The position numbers and the translations under genes are program-made. This document shows, piece by piece, positions 23,467-36,593 of a stretch of 64,000 bases of DNA. Each line of letters begins with the position of its first letter. Position 1 is the first letter of the stretch. The DNA lies in contig NC_049566.1 in assembly GCF_013368755.1 (NCBI RefSeq), forward strand, positions 124,001 through 188,000, in the 5' to 3' direction. The notes below the pieces were generated by a model. It did not search any database and was not told the DNA's origin. It was given only the letters and a program-made list of their open reading frames with translations. Source of the stretch: Talaromyces rugulosus. Lineage: Eukaryota; Ascomycota; Eurotiomycetes; Eurotiales; Trichocomaceae.

Positions 23467-26168
23467 CTCTGTGCTTAGCTAGCCGAACTAATTCATGTAA
23501 TATTTCCACATGACCCTTCAAACGGTGGAGGAATTCTTCGGATAATACCAACGATGCAGGTAGTCTAGTCAAGAAATTTGAATATTTTTCAGTGGCGAAA
23601 TTTACATAATGTACCTTCTTTGACAGGTACAAACATTGGGTACAAAAAGCTCTCCAACGGACGACCAGAAGATTAGAAACACTTTCAAATACCGTTTCGA
23701 CTTTGACCTTCAGCTTTGGAATTCAGCTCGTCTTCTCGAGCCTGTGTCATGGCTGGTGGATATCTCCAGCCAGGCTTAGTACCACATGTTACGTGCGCGG
23801 GTCTATATAAGACTGCTCACTTACTAAATAGCTTCTTCTTGATAACTAGAACTATATTAGTATAAGATTTACTTATCAATCTTTGTAAGATATTATAATA
23901 GTAGTATATATACTGTTCAACTATGACTGACTCGCTTGCGTCGCCTTCGGGATCCTTGTCTTGGTCTGTTGAGTTGTAGACTGATTTCGACGAATGTAAT
24001 TTTCGTTGATCTAGAAAACACAGGTTTATATGTAATGATTCCTTTGATAATGCCAACATTCGTGTAGAATTTTGAAGATTTATTAGATGGTACCTGGGAT
24101 TGCCATCAATCAATGATTGACGAGGTTGTGACGCCAACTGATGCTAGTATATATTTTTATATAAAAAGAATTTCAAGGCAACAGCTAAATATATGCAAGT
24201 ATTTTAAATTCGCTTATATTTTAAAAATACATTTATTTTATGTAATCATATATTTTTTCATCTTGACTATCAGGCATGGAAACATTAAATGAATTGGTTA
24301 AATTGGTTTACACCGGCCGCAGCACAGAGCCCCGAGAATACCAGCAATTTCAACCGAATTCTTGGGGGTACGAAAAACGTGTGTGCTGATCCTAATTCAT
24401 CAATCAAAAAATGAATATCTCATAATGCAAGAATTCTTAGATCTCACGGTCTCAATATCTAAACCTAATGCAGCTAACGAAGGCACTCAATTTATGATTT
24501 TGTTACTGAAGTAGCGTAAAATTTTCGTGCCTTTTAGTTATTTTTGCACCTAAGATTCCTCCTCACGTTTAGAACTCCATCTTAATCAGAGTCTCCTTCA
24601 TTGACACTCATAAACCAGGATGTATTTATGGTAACCATCAGCCACACTGAGAGTGGACGGAGTTTTTTTGCGAGTTACTCAGACAACAACCATAGTGGCT
24701 TCTTCTTCTGTCTGCATATCTATTATCAAACCTTGTACGTGATAGCTTTTCTCCGTTTTCTCTCATGTCAATTGCTATTTTCGGATACTTTTTCCTAACA
24801 GTAGATAATTATAGGACACTGCGTGTAAGTTGGATGCGATATTCCTTTCTACTCACCTGCTTAGAACTCCTCACAGTATTTAATATGTAGAATTAGTAGG
24901 TTCTCTTCTTTGATTATATAAATATTCAATAATGTTCATAATTTTATGCTGTATTCGTTCATTTCCTCGTATTCTACCGTAAAATCAAACTAGTCAATAA
25001 CACCAGGATCCAGATTAATACCCCCATGTGAGACATAGCGCCGCACCGAGGCACTTTAAAAGTCAAATGTCAGCTAGTAAAAAATGTTACAGAATCTACG
25101 CTCCAGTAATTCAACGTGTTTGGTGTGCTATGTTTCCTTCTAATCCTCTGAGTCCTCCAGCTGGGTTAGAAGATGCATACACTTAAATATAGCTCATACG
25201 ACCTTCCCGACGTTCCATCCACACTTAAAGACATTCACATGAGCGGCTATAGCCTTTCCACGATAATAAGTTACAATAAATATAATAGCTCAGTCCTTAT
25301 AGATATAAAGAATATTTTATGTCAAGTCGAAGTAAATGTTGAGTGCGCACCTAGAGTTGGTAGATAGATGCGCGGGAGGAACGAGAGTGCATGTCCTTAA
25401 ATTATGAGGTGTACATCACTCCCTTCAGAAAAAACACATATAAATGCCTTCTATAACTCAATAGCATTTGTGGTTGGACGATAATTAATATATGCCAAGG
25501 CCCAGGGGTAGCATCATGAGTAAATCGGCCAATTAAAAAACAAGCTAAGCCAACAGAACAGTACCGTGGGGGCTAGTACTAAGGACGATGTATTCAGGAA
25601 CAGGAATAATATACCGAGAAGAGATACGTAGCGATGCCGATCATTACTTAGCTGGCCGGTTAGGGTTGCACTGGATATTTGTGATATCGCGGCCTACGGT
25701 TATCATTACCATAGCCCGTTACGTGCGATAGACTGACACATCTGCTGACTGTATGGCTGCGACTCAGTTCTTTCCGTTGAAGTTGTTTTCAGGGGTATTA
25801 TTGGCGGACTTCATCTGGTGTTTTTATTTTTCAACGCCTTATATGTCTTGGTTACGGTTTAGTGATACTGCTAGTACGGATAGGGTGGTACTTCCATGGC
25901 GATTTGAGCCCATTTCGACGCCACCGAGACATGGCTAGTGGACTAGACGATGCAACAACCTTATAGTATCATAGTAATGGTACTCGCGTAGTGGTTTTGC
26001 AGTTAGTGCGGCTGGTCTTACCCCTAGAATAATAGTTCGTGTCTTAGAAATCTTTAAATAAGCTGCTGGTATGCAATTGCACCACAAAGTGGACAGATTG
26101 CGTGCGATGTGCCACACCTTGATTCAACCTTAATATATCACCCACCGATCGGGCGACTACTATCTAAA
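23467..26168. other. Long gene-poor AT-rich stretch
   Basis: About 2.7 kb with no supportable gene. The section 23820-24260 and much of 24880-25500 are AT-rich. Short open frames near 24601 and 25753 show no recognisable domain. The last 200 bp serve as promoter of the arylsulfotransferase-like gene. Confidence 0.45.
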
Positions 26169-27886
26169 ATGGCTTTGTCGTCATTCGCTTCTCTAGCTGC
26201 TCTATTCTGTATTCAGGCTTCGTTATCCCTGGCTAGTAGCAGCAGCCACAATGGACACCATCATAGCGGCCACCACCTCCAGTCCAGGGCTGAGAACATT
26301 TGTGCGGCAAATGTTCCAAACATCGTGAATGACACAGCAGAGTACTGGCCATACCAGACATTCCAGTCATTCAACGCCACCCCACCACAACTAAACATCA
26401 CCAGCAACGGAAAAGATCTTGCCGATGGGTTGTTATTCTTTGGACCGGACCTCCTGAGCGGTGATGGTCAGCCCAAGGAGTTAGCAAGCTTCATCATGAC
26501 TGACTCTGGAGAACTGGTCTGGGCAAGCCCATCTGCAAATGATACAACGAATTTACATACGCAAGTCTTCGATGGAAAGCGTGTCATCACATACTACACG
26601 CCAGATGGTCCTCAGAGCATCTCCGGTCTTCACTGGGGTAGAGTTCATATCCTAGACAATACTTATACCGAAATTCATACCGTCTGTCCCAAGTTGGGCC
26701 TTAGCAAGGGCAAAGGGGTTACTGCCGAATGTGATGCTGATCTCCACGAACACTACATTACTCCTGAGAACACTATGTTTGTCACTGCATACAACGTGAC
26801 TAAAATTGATATGACATCTCTTGGTGGAACAAAGGACGACTGGGTTACCGACGCTCTAGTAGTTGAAGTTGACATCAAGTCAGGTGACATCCTCATGGTC
26901 TGGAGTGCCCTCGAGCATATTCCTATTAACCAAACCCATGCGGCTGTTCCAAAGAATGGCGTCGAGAGAACTTCCGCGATTGATCTGTATCACATTAACT
27001 CTATCCAATCATGGGGTGATTACATCTTGGTCAATAGCCGACATTGTTGGTCTACATATCTCATCAACCGTAAGACTGGTGACATAGAATGGACCATCGA
27101 TGGTGAAACTGGCGGTGATTTCGGACCCCTCCCAGCAAATGGGACCTTTGTAAGAGGCACACCCTTATAATCAGACCGTACTAACAACAATAGAAATGGC
27201 AACATCACGCTCGTATCAAAAATATCTCAGAAACAGAGGTAGTCCTAACATACTTTAACAACGACAGCAATAAGCCAACTACCGAAACTTTCTCCACAGG
27301 TCTCGCTTTGAAATTGACTCTACCTCCAAACCCAAAAACTCCAATTAAGCTACTGGCTGAAGTCTATGATGTGAATGACGAAATAAACGCCGGCGCCGAA
27401 GGAAGTATGTCTACGCTATACAATGGAAATTACTTCATGGGCTATGGGTTTAAAGCAATAATGAAGGAATACGGTTCTGACGCAGCCCACGGCCAGGATG
27501 TCCGCTGGAGCGCCCAGTTCGCCACTCTCGGTGCTGGTCATAGTTATCGCGCTTTCAAGCAGGAGTGGCACGGTCTCCCCGCTACCTCGCCGAGCTTAGT
27601 CGTTTCTCGTCAGGCTGTGCCAGATGAATTGTCCTCGTGTATTGACTCGTCGAGTACTATGCTTGGGTACGTAAGCTGGAACGGCGCAACAGACGTCTCT
27701 TCGTACTCGCTCTACGGCGGATCCTCCAAGGACGATATGAAGCTTTTGGGTTCAATTAAGAAGATGGGATTTGAAACCGTTTTTCCTATTACGGAACGTG
27801 TTCCTGTTGTAATGGTCAGTGCCGGAGATGCTTCGTCCGATAACGTGCGAAATTCGACTGTTGTAAAGGTTGATTGGAACATTTGA
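26169..27886 (+). CDS. Secreted arylsulfotransferase-family protein (ASST, fungal type)
   Basis: 557-residue protein in two exons (26169-27149 and 27194-27886; intron 44 bp with GTAAGA donor and ACTAAC branch). The chosen start gives a signal peptide (MALSSFASLAALFCIQASLS) followed by a His/Ser-rich linker, and several NxT/NxS sites support secretion. The domain is a beta-propeller of the Arylsulfotran_2 type: VWASPSANDTT, FDGKRVITYYT, DLHEHYITPENTMFVTAYN, and the conserved DLYHINSIQSWGDYILVNSR followed by DIEWTIDGETGGDF. Bacterial ASST moves sulfate between phenols using a catalytic histidine; the conserved HINS histidine could correspond, but activity of the fungal branch is not established. 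Confidence 0.8.
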
Positions 27887-27991
27887 GATGTCTTTTTGAT
27901 TTCATCAAATTTATCATACCATCTTTTACATATGGAATTAAATCTCTTTATCTAGCATGAGAAGATTTCAGCCAATGTTCATTTATACATT

Positions 27992-29132
27992 TCAAATCAT
28001 TTTTTTTGAGTGCTCTCGATATAATGCAGAGCCTACTTCGGATCTTATAGAAGCGCCCATAGAGCCTATATGAGACCTTGTCCAACTCTTGCCCGTATCG
28101 CCCGCGTAGCCCTCTTTCGCAAATTTGCTCGAGAATGTTTTCGTTTTTAGACCCCTGTCATCTTTGATTGACGGTGTGGTACTTCCATTCTCAACCACAT
28201 AGACGTGGATTTCAAATTGTATTTCACCTGGAAATATATCCGGAGTCCATAGTGGCAACAACTCACTCTCGTACACCTCTTCAAACATGTGGTTATCACG
28301 CACTACCCAAACCAGTTGAACGCGGCGGATTGAAATACCCGGCTTCTCGTTGGCAATGGCAATATCGCGGATCATACAAAGATACGACAAAGCCACTGTG
28401 ACTCCAGTGCCTCCCATTATCATGAGGACGTTTTGATAGTTGGAAATATTGAAGGTATGACCATAAGGCCCCTCTACAGCAATGCGGATCGATACCTCCG
28501 ATGTTCCAATCTCAGTATGGGTGTAGGTCTTTTGAGATACATGGTCGCGGAGTCTAGCAGTGAAACCATCGTTCGGACGGACGAGAAACCGGAGTTTCAA
28601 AGCGGCATCTTTTGTTCGTTTTGCCCCCACCTCGTTCCACGACATCAACGTGAATGGGTGGCTTTCCCAAAATTTTAGTCCATTGACGGAATATAAAGAA
28701 TAGTATGATCCGGCCCGAGGACGTGAGATTCCGTGAACTGGAACTGTCAGGTGGATACTATCAGCGTCTTTGTTATATCTAATAGTGGCTTGAAGCTTGG
28801 AGAGGTTCAAAACTCCAAGGCGGCCGATGCGCATGACCCGATCCAGCGCCCACACCGCCACACAAGGCCATATATATGTGTTATATTGACCGTCGAAAAT
28901 GGCAACGTGGCTGTAGATAGCTATCATTAGAGTTTGAATTGCAGTGTTGGTAGAATCCAAGGTCAACGTACTACCATAGTGCCCCAATACAGAGCACAGC
29001 AAATGCCAGATGAAGCAAGAGAAATACTTCGTATTTTACCAGGGACCAATCATCCAAGAAGCGGCAGCAAAAAAACCAACGCACATTGTATAAGGTGGGC
29101 CGCCATGCGGATCGCGTGAGCGAGATCAACAT
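27992..29132 (-). pseudogene. Ferric reductase / NOX-like oxidoreductase, 5'-truncated
   Basis: Two joined exons (29132-28972 and 28910-27992; intron 61 bp, GTACGT to CTACAG) encode about 359 residues with the C-terminal half of a plasma-membrane ferric reductase. They comprise one remaining membrane helix (YEVFLLLHLAFAVLCIGALW), then YIWPCVAVWALDRVMRIGRL, the FAD site HPFTLMSW, and the NADPH site MIMGGTGVTVALSYL. The heme-coordinating helices that should precede are absent from this frame; a TAA lies just upstream. Fragments resembling the missing part occur at 29470-29790. It would deliver electrons to Fe(III) if complete. An unresolved multi-exon gene is possible, but intact heme helices were not found. 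Confidence 0.6.
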
Positions 29133-29181
29133 TTGGCTCGCTTAGTTGAGTGATCCTCATTTTGATCAACTGATAAGATCG

Positions 29182-29190
29182 ATCAGATAA
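29182..29190 (+). promoter_or_regulatory. SreA-type GATA site near the ferric reductase
   Basis: ATCAGATAA matches ATCWGATAA exactly. A second GATA core (TGATAA, 29171-29176) lies 9 bp away. The pair sits 40-60 bp upstream of the truncated reductase start, or within the gene if it was once longer. Confidence 0.4.
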
Positions 29191-29469
29191 CTCGACCTCG
29201 CACTTAGCGGTCCCACCACCGCCTCTCCCAGTCAATTAAAAATAATGCCGCTATAACTAAATATTTTGTCTTTCTACTAATTGTTAGCGGCTGTTTTAGT
29301 TTCTTTTTTCTTCCATTGATCGGGTAACCGTTTTCCAAAGACGGCTTGAATTCTCCGACTTCGGGGTATTTACATCAATTGATGTACCACTCGTCTCTTG
29401 TCCCATCTCCTAGCCAAATTATATATACCGTGTTGTGTAATGGTCGACTCGATGCATTTACCCCTCACT

Positions 29470-29790
29470 TTGCTAGTAAATCATTGCTGGAATAGTTGAG
29501 AGCACGGAATTTGTCGCAAATATAAATAGCTTAGTTGAATAGATTGGCCCGCCAGTTATGACCAAAGCCGAGAATACCCGATTTAAATCCGATATACACC
29601 ATGGCCTAAGTACCACCACACAAGAAAATGTTGAAATATGCGGCGATTTATAGGCCAATCAAATGGAAAAATTCTGGTATCCGTAAATATGGGGAAACTA
29701 TACCGGCCTGGGAAAAGGCATCTCAGTTTCATAGCATGGGTAGGGCTCAAGGAAAATCTCTGAAGCCATCGAAACATTTGCAACTAACTT
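29470..29790 (-). pseudogene. Decayed upstream piece of a ferric reductase membrane domain
   Basis: Two short frames on the minus strand, FDWPINRRIFQHFLVWWYLG and then TKLFIFATNSVLSTIPAMIY, resemble transmembrane parts of fungal ferric reductases (compare a typical FLFATKNSVLS helix). They are in different frames with stops between, so they look like relics of the missing N-terminal half of the reductase at 27992-29132. The homology is short and judged by eye. Confidence 0.3.
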
Positions 29791-29889
29791 ATGGATGGCT
29801 TAGAAACAATCAGTGCATAAAAACACCCGAATCAAGTAATGTCAGAAGAGAATAGTGAGGTCGAAGAAGGCTCCACCGATATAGAAGCA

Positions 29890-30050
29890 GCGGACCATAT
29901 TGTTTACTAACAGGGCTTCCGATGGTGGGACCGATTGATAGGCCGACATAGAAGAGCGATACGCCTAGCAAAGAAAGAAAGTGTTTCTGAGACCTTAAAT
30001 TCTTTGGCAGCCGGGTTTGCGCTGCTCGCCCATGCCGAGGATAGGTACGT
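29890..30050 (-). pseudogene. MFS drug-transporter fragment
   Basis: The minus strand reads YLSSAWASSANPAAKEFKVS, then after a one-base frame change LLGVSLFYVGLSIGPTIGSP and VSKQYG. This is the helix 1-2 region of DHA1-type multidrug/polyamine transporters, where GPxxxxPxSxxYG is the usual signature. Neither side continues as a transporter, so this is an isolated remnant. Confidence 0.45.
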
Positions 30051-31892
30051 CTAAACCCCGATGTTTCACAATTAGCAACTGTTTAAGACTAACATGACGC
30101 GTTTCATTCATGGAATGAATAGTTCCGTGGCTATTCTTCACCTACGCCGTGAAAGCGCATAGGGATATGCAGGTTAAATGGTATATTTCCTAGCCCGATG
30201 ACCAGTTTCTTGGGTTGTCGTGGTCCTTTAGTGAATCCTAATCTAAGTCAATTAAAGACAGCGGCACATTGCTCTATAATTGCTATTTGCTTGCCTTCTA
30301 GGTGTCGGCGGCGGATGCTTTCTTCTCAGTTGGCAATCCCGATTTCATGTCCTTGGCGTCAGGGTCCATTGCAGCTATTCACGAAGCCTTTTCTCCAAAG
30401 CAGTCAGTGCGTCAGCCTGAGAGGCCTTTGCAAGCGGAAGAAAACCACTGCGCTCCTGGCAAAACATGCACTATATGGTGAACATGATGAAGAGCCGGTA
30501 CAAATTATAGCTGATCACCAAGGTATAGATTACACTGTTTTGCTAACCCAAGCTAGTATTAAAAATATCCCATCTATTATCAATCTCTAGGTTGCAACAG
30601 TTGACGTGTCATACACTAGTGAGGATGTTATATAAACCAGGTCTAGAACTACGTGTCTCAGCAACATTAGATCTTACCTTATGTTGGAATATATAGAATT
30701 ATAGACTCCATATCGATATAGAAAACATGACTATAATACTAAGATAGAGTATGTAGGTTAATGTAATTAAGAAAGGCTGTATTAATATAATATTTCCTTG
30801 ACTATAGTAAATTAATCACCTGACTAGTAACCCAGCTAGAATTCTAGTAAACACAGGGATAGGAAATGCAGTTGCTGGATAACCTAGCAAAATACCAGTA
30901 ACAAAGACGAATCTTTTGAGTCTTTCTCTTAGATAGGTGATAAAGAGCAAAAAGAATACCAAGTACTGATGTGTCTACTCACCAAAAATGAATATCTTTT
31001 TTCAGCTGTACTTAGCATAACGGCTTTTGCAATCTTAATTGCAATTTTGGTTGGGTCTTATCGATACGCGGCAGGACAAGGCCCATGATGGTGACATCTA
31101 GACGATAATGGCAACGATAAGGTACATAGAAGGTGCCATTCCACAGGTGTTCAGATTACGGCCACAGGTCATAGCTGAGTTTATAAAAGATGCCAATAAC
31201 TATACTACAAACGATTACATATCTAGGCAGAACACAACTTCAGTACCAACGCCGGAGCCAGACCTAATGTCTTTGATTATTTTTTTATATACATGTATTG
31301 CCGGATCTTGGCCGGGCTAGCCAAGGGATTGGTCGGGGAACGACAGGAGCAGTAAAACAATAATGACTACTTCTACAAATCGTGTTAAACAATAAATAGG
31401 CTAGGTGTAGGTTATTATTATTTCAATCACGAGAACGGCTTCTTGAGCTCAAATCGGACCCGAGAGCCAAAAATGGCATTTGTCGTGAAAGCCAAATCTG
31501 AAAAGCCAAGATCTATCGGTCTTAAACCTTTCCGTGGCGGTGAAAATAGTGACGAATCACGTTGCCAGCACGCGACAGCTATCGGTATTCTTACATGTAA
31601 GAGATTTTCGGAAAAGCGACACAGGAAAGACGCAGCTAAAAAACGGTGCAAGCCATAGAGCCGGCTCAGCCAAATGATCACCGCAGCCATTTTCAGTTAA
31701 GAAAGCCACCAAGATATAGATCTCTCTCTCATCCACCGATTCCTCGGGCAAAGCCGCTTCAAGTGGGGACCCCATTCCGCTGCCTGTACCGCAAGATTTA
31801 ACCTCTGCGTGTCCCCAACGACATTCGAGTTCTGTCTCCAGTATTTTCAATCGTAAACCAACAATTCACCATACCCAGTAGTTGCCAGCGGA
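30051..31892. other. Gene-poor stretch upstream of the Nramp gene
   Basis: About 1.8 kb. 30600-30860 is AT-rich. An open frame at 30198-30590 and others around 31108 and 31443 show no domain I recognise. The final 200 bp should contain the Nramp promoter; no ATCWGATAA site was seen there. Confidence 0.4.
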
Positions 31893-33752
31893 ATGAACAA
31901 GACATCTCACACCGACGAGCCCCTCGAGGGTGACGGCTACAACCAGAGCCCCAATCCAAACTCCAACGACCTGACCACCAACGAGGACTTCAACGGTCTC
32001 GTCAACAGTCGGGTCATGCGAGAAAGCGACTCCCAGGCACTGCCAAACGTGGCCTCGAACGTCCCAGGGCAAATAGCCAGCGATGCTCCTACCGAAAACG
32101 ACGGTCGCGGCAGCACGCTGGGGCAGCGCGTCAGGAAGATGCTCGCTACCTTTGGCTCCTTCGTCGGGCCAGGCTTTATGATTTCAGTTGCCTACAGTAT
32201 GTCCAGGACCCTGTCATCTCGCAGCCTTTCCCTTCACCTCATTGACATGCGTGCGCCTAGTTGACCCGGGCAATTACTCGACCGACATCGCCGCAGGAGC
32301 CTCGTACCGCTTCCGCCTGTTGTTCATCGTCCTCCTCTCCAACCTGTTTGCCATTTTCCTCCAGAGCCTAGCAATCAAGCTCGGTACCGTCAGTGGTCTG
32401 AACCTCGCCGAGGCATGTCGCGCGTTTCTCCCGCGATGGCTCAACTACATTCTGTATGTCGTTGCCGAGGCTGCCATCATTGCCACAGATATAGCAGAGG
32501 TAGGCCCCTGATTCACTCCCCATTTCGTACCTCGTGCGTTGACAAGTGCTAATCGGCTAGGTGATTGGATTTGCCATTGCATTGAACATTCTGATCCCCC
32601 AGGTACCGCTGGTCGCGGGATGCGCCATTTCCATCATCGACGTCATGGTAATCCTGTTCTTCTACCGCCCAGAAGGATCCATGAAGAGCCTACGGTACTT
32701 TGAAATGTTTATCATGTTCTTGGTTGTCGCCGTGGTCGTTTGCTTTTGCGTCCAGCTGTCTCTGATCCATGCCACCACCCCCGGGGAAGTCTTCAAGGGT
32801 TATCTTCCGTCAAACTCTCTTATAGAATCGGAAGCGTGAGTTCTGAATTCCTTCGCCTTCATCCTCTCTCTAATGCTTTCTTAGTATCTACCAGGCGTGC
32901 GGAATTCTCGGCGCAACAGTCATGCCTCACAGTCTGTACTTAGGGTCGGGCATTGTTCAACCCCGACTACGCGAATACGATGAGCGAAATAGGCTCTTGC
33001 CTCGTCAGATTACGTCGCGATATTCGGTTCTAGATGATGGTATCGACAAAGGCTACTATGTCCCATCCTTGGGCGCAATTAAGCACTCGCTCACGGTTTC
33101 GGTTTTTGAGTTGTCCATTTCGCTCTTCACATTCGCCCTCTTTGTCAACTCCGCCATTCTCATCGTTGCCGGTGCCTCGCTGTACAATAATCCAAATGCC
33201 CTCGACGCCGACATCTTTGGCATTCACGATTTGCTCTCCAAGTCTATCTCGCCAGCGGCGGGTATTATATTCGCTCTAGCATTGCTCCTGTCGGGAGTCT
33301 CGGCGGGAATCGTATGCACGATCGCCGGCCAGATGGTCAGCGAGGGCGCGCTGAACTGGAAGATCAAGCCATGGATGCGGCGCCTCATAACCCGAAGCAT
33401 CAGCATAACACCGAGCATCATCATCGCAGGAGCCGTGGGTCGCTCTGGGCTCAATGCAGCGCTCAATGGGTCACAAGTGGCGCTGAGCATCATATTGCCG
33501 TTTGTTACCGCGCCGCTCATCTACTTTACTTGCCGCGATAAATACATGACGGCTCACCCGGGCAGAGCGCGCTGGCGCATGGTGGGCAAGGATGACGAGA
33601 GCGAGGTGGACCAGGTCGTTGGAGACGGAGCCGAGCTCGAATGTGAAGGTATCAAGATGACCAACTCGTGGTATACAGCGATTCTGGCCGTCTTGATTTG
33701 GCTCTTCATGTCAATCATGAACGTGGCTAACCTAGTGTTCCTAGGAAAGTAA
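31893..33752 (+). CDS. Nramp divalent-metal transporter (SMF-like)
   Basis: Proton-coupled importer of Mn(II)/Fe(II), 561 residues, in four exons (31893-32196, 32261-32499, 32561-32835, 32885-33752; 1686 bp). After a polar 90-residue N-terminus the first helix carries the metal-binding DPGN motif (IDPGNYSTDIAAGASYRFRL, the first intron lying just before it). Helix 6 carries the second site, GATVMPHSLYLGS. The stretch between helices 8 and 9 (SGVSAGIVCTIAGQMVSEG) matches the Nramp consensus transport loop. About 11 hydrophobic segments are present. GC content is higher than in neighbouring intergenic DNA. Orthologues act at the plasma membrane, endosome or vacuole; which applies here is not readable. 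Confidence 0.93.
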
Positions 33753-34819
33753 ATTCCACGGTGTTGTAGTGGCTCGGTGAGGAGCAGCTGCAGGAGGGTC
33801 AGTGACCCGAGAGGGCTATCCACAGGGCAATTCCCTCATTGCTCCCAATCGAAATTAGACTATGCGCACTTGATTTTCCTTTATACAGAGCTCAATCAGG
33901 CGCTGCATGGGTGGAGCAATAGAGGAATGGTCTCAGGGATGGCGAAATTCAGAAGGAGGTAAGGAAGTATAGGGCTTGTCATAAGAATAGCGCTCTGAAA
34001 TTTGTCTGTACTGGGACGTCATATCTAGCACCTTCATGTATTCAATTCACATAGTAGGAAACTGAGAATGAAAAGTGCCCAAGGCAGTGAATGAGCGACG
34101 AGAGAGGTACTTATTTATGGTATTAAACGCATGGGTATTTCAATAATCTACTCAATCAGATTATCAGGCGATATTTCGAAACTAGCCAAATAAAAATTAG
34201 ATTAGCGTGTACGGAACATTACTTTATTCTATGATCTATTCGTGTTTCCTTCATCTCATCAATCACGTCGTATAAATTACAATATACCAGAATATTGTGA
34301 TTAGTGATTTCGACCTCATTCTGTGCATACGTAACCCTGGCCATATCAAATCGACATACGTGTGAACGAAGCATCATGTTGAATCGCGTCCCTGAAGGCT
34401 CATGAGGGTACCACACCCCGAAATATTATATTGTTTCTCACTAGCCATGTTCTGCTCGCACTCTTGTCACTTATATCAACCATTTATGCCAAGATTTTGC
34501 CGTGCACTTTGCAATCACTTAAATTTACTGCTTGGTTATCATGGTTGCGTCTGGATGTTGAATATGCTCATTATAAGGACATGCCTTGAGCCCTGCGTCA
34601 TGGCAAGATATTTTGGGCATCGATGGCATGCACGTGCAATTCTTTTGTAAACTAATAGGAATAAATATATATTAGGATCGATCTAACCCCACAGCGTGGG
34701 ACTATAGCAGTGGGTGGGTAGGTTGACAATCTGACTCAGACCTGCAAATTGTTGGAGATCAACTACGTAGTGGTATTCTAGCTAAAAAGGACAGTCTGAA
34801 CACTAGTCTATGAGGATTT
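33753..34819. other. Intergenic between Nramp and esterase genes
   Basis: About 1.07 kb between two gene 3' ends. No coding, RNA or repeat feature could be supported; the middle is moderately AT-rich. Confidence 0.4.
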
Positions 34820-36593
34820 CTAGTGATACACCTGCGAGTTCCTAGCAGCCCAGAATTCACAGTTTTCAATCTGTTGTCCATCCACCATTTCCATAGTCGT
34901 ACTATTCGTCTGGATCTTGAGCCTCTGTCCTGGACCCCACGTCTTCCATTCTGGACTCCCCTCCAGCCTCCAAACATTCGGATCATGGGCTCTGGCAAAA
35001 CTAGTCCAGTACGCTTGAACGAGGGGCACAATGCCCTTGTTGATGTTAGTATAGCTATCCGCTCCTGCAGGAGCCGCGATGTTCACTGCATTTCCCGGGC
35101 CCCACACGGCTCCTACCTCCCACGTGTGGAAAACGCCTATCCCTACCTCAGTGTTAACGGGGTCGATCACATTGTACAGCCATGAATAGACCGGGAGGTT
35201 GGCGGCTGCAAAAGCGGCAGCGAATGAGAGGCCATAGCAAGTATATGAGACGTCGCCGTAGGCGAATGATGCTCGGTTGTAATAGGCTTGCGAAGTGGTG
35301 TTGAGAGGCATGTACGAGTATTGTGCGTCTATGCCATCCGTGTCCAAGTCTGGGAACTGGGCGCCGAGGAATGCATCGAATTGGTCAACATCCGTATTAT
35401 TGGCGGTTGCAGCGAAGATGGATCCTTCGTCGGTGACGGTGCCTTGTAGGAGCGGCACTCTCTGGAAACGACCCTCGGCAAGAAGCTTGCTCGGCAGATC
35501 TGGGAAGAAAATCCCATCTACGCAAGGGCTGAAGTAAAAAAGGGGCGAGGTAGTCTGTCCCGGAAAGGGGCGATTGATATTGGCGGCTAGCAGGCTATCT
35601 GTCGGAAGATGGCGCAGACATTCTAGGCTCGAGCAATTGGTTGCATTAAGGATTTCCCGGTACTGGAATTCGAGCTGCTGGTATGGAAAGATCTCGGGGA
35701 CGAAGGGATCGGCGGATAAAGCAGCTGAGAAGAGCGGTTTGCTTGTGTTTTCTCCACCATAAGCTAGAGTATGCAGGAGAACGGCTCCCGCGCCGGCTGA
35801 TGTACCGAACAGTGTCACTCTCTCGGGATCGCCGCCAAACGCCGAAATATGGTTATGGACCCAAGTAATTGCTTTTCGCTGATCGAAAAGCCCGGCATTG
35901 AGGTCTCCATCGTCATTAACGTCTTGGCTGGCTAGGAATCCAAAGAGGCCAACTCGATAATTGAAGGTTACCACGATGACACTGTCGGAGCTTGCCTGGA
36001 TCAGGCCCGTGGCATTGTAATCCGCGTTGAGGTTTACTTGGGGAAAGTCAGCAAGCTACCCTCGGGCTTCCGAAAGGTATTTACTGACAAATATAAGCCC
36101 CTCCTTGAAACCAAATCATCACTGGCAGCTTCGATGAACTATTTGTAGAAGCGGGTACTTGTACATCTATGAAAAGGCAGTCCTCGGAGGTCGTCTGCAG
36201 TACAGAGTACTTTTGCGGCACGGAGAGACAAACTGGTCCATGCTGTATGAAATATTAAAATGCTGTTTTTAATTTGCATGGCATTGCTCTTACGCTTGTT
36301 GCATCCTGTGTTTGGTTCTCCTTTAACGGATCTTGTGGAGCACGAAAACGAAGATCCCCAAGCGGTGGAGCTGCATATCGCATTCCTAAGAACTGAGTGA
36401 CTCCTGCGGAGGTTGTCGAGCCCTTCAAGAGACAAAGTTAATATACTTCAGGTAATGACCCTATTGATATGAAAGGTCTGCGAACACTGTACTTAGCATA
36501 GCCCAGATCTACGACTGGGGTAGTATCCGAAGAAGCCAGGCATGCCAAAAAGTTAAGGGAAAGCCCTATTAGCGCTAACGATGCAACCTTCAT
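34820..36593 (-). CDS. Secreted type-B carboxylesterase/lipase
   Basis: 535-residue alpha/beta hydrolase in four exons (36593-36486, 36422-36294, 36242-36089, 36036-34820; 1608 bp). The signal peptide is MKVASLALIGLSLNFLACLAS. Family landmarks in order are FLGMRYAAPPLGDLRFRAP, EDCLFIDVQVP, the oxyanion region WFQGGAYI, FNYRVGLFGFLAS, DQRKAITWVHNHISAFGGDP, and the nucleophile elbow FGTSAGAGAVLLH. A later acidic residue and the histidine in GVFHTWEV complete the triad. The third intron (52 bp) is placed by phase at GTCAGT/CCCCAAG, giving GGAYILNLNADYNATG as expected for the family. The natural ester substrate is unknown. Confidence 0.9.

Noticed and set aside
29855..30050. A plus-strand reading of the region as a small basic protein
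   Set aside because: The minus-strand reading gives a recognisable transporter signature, so the plus-strand text is its shadow.
30198..30590. 130-codon open frame
   Set aside because: No recognisable domain, and the protein is unlike known fungal families; surrounding DNA is decayed.
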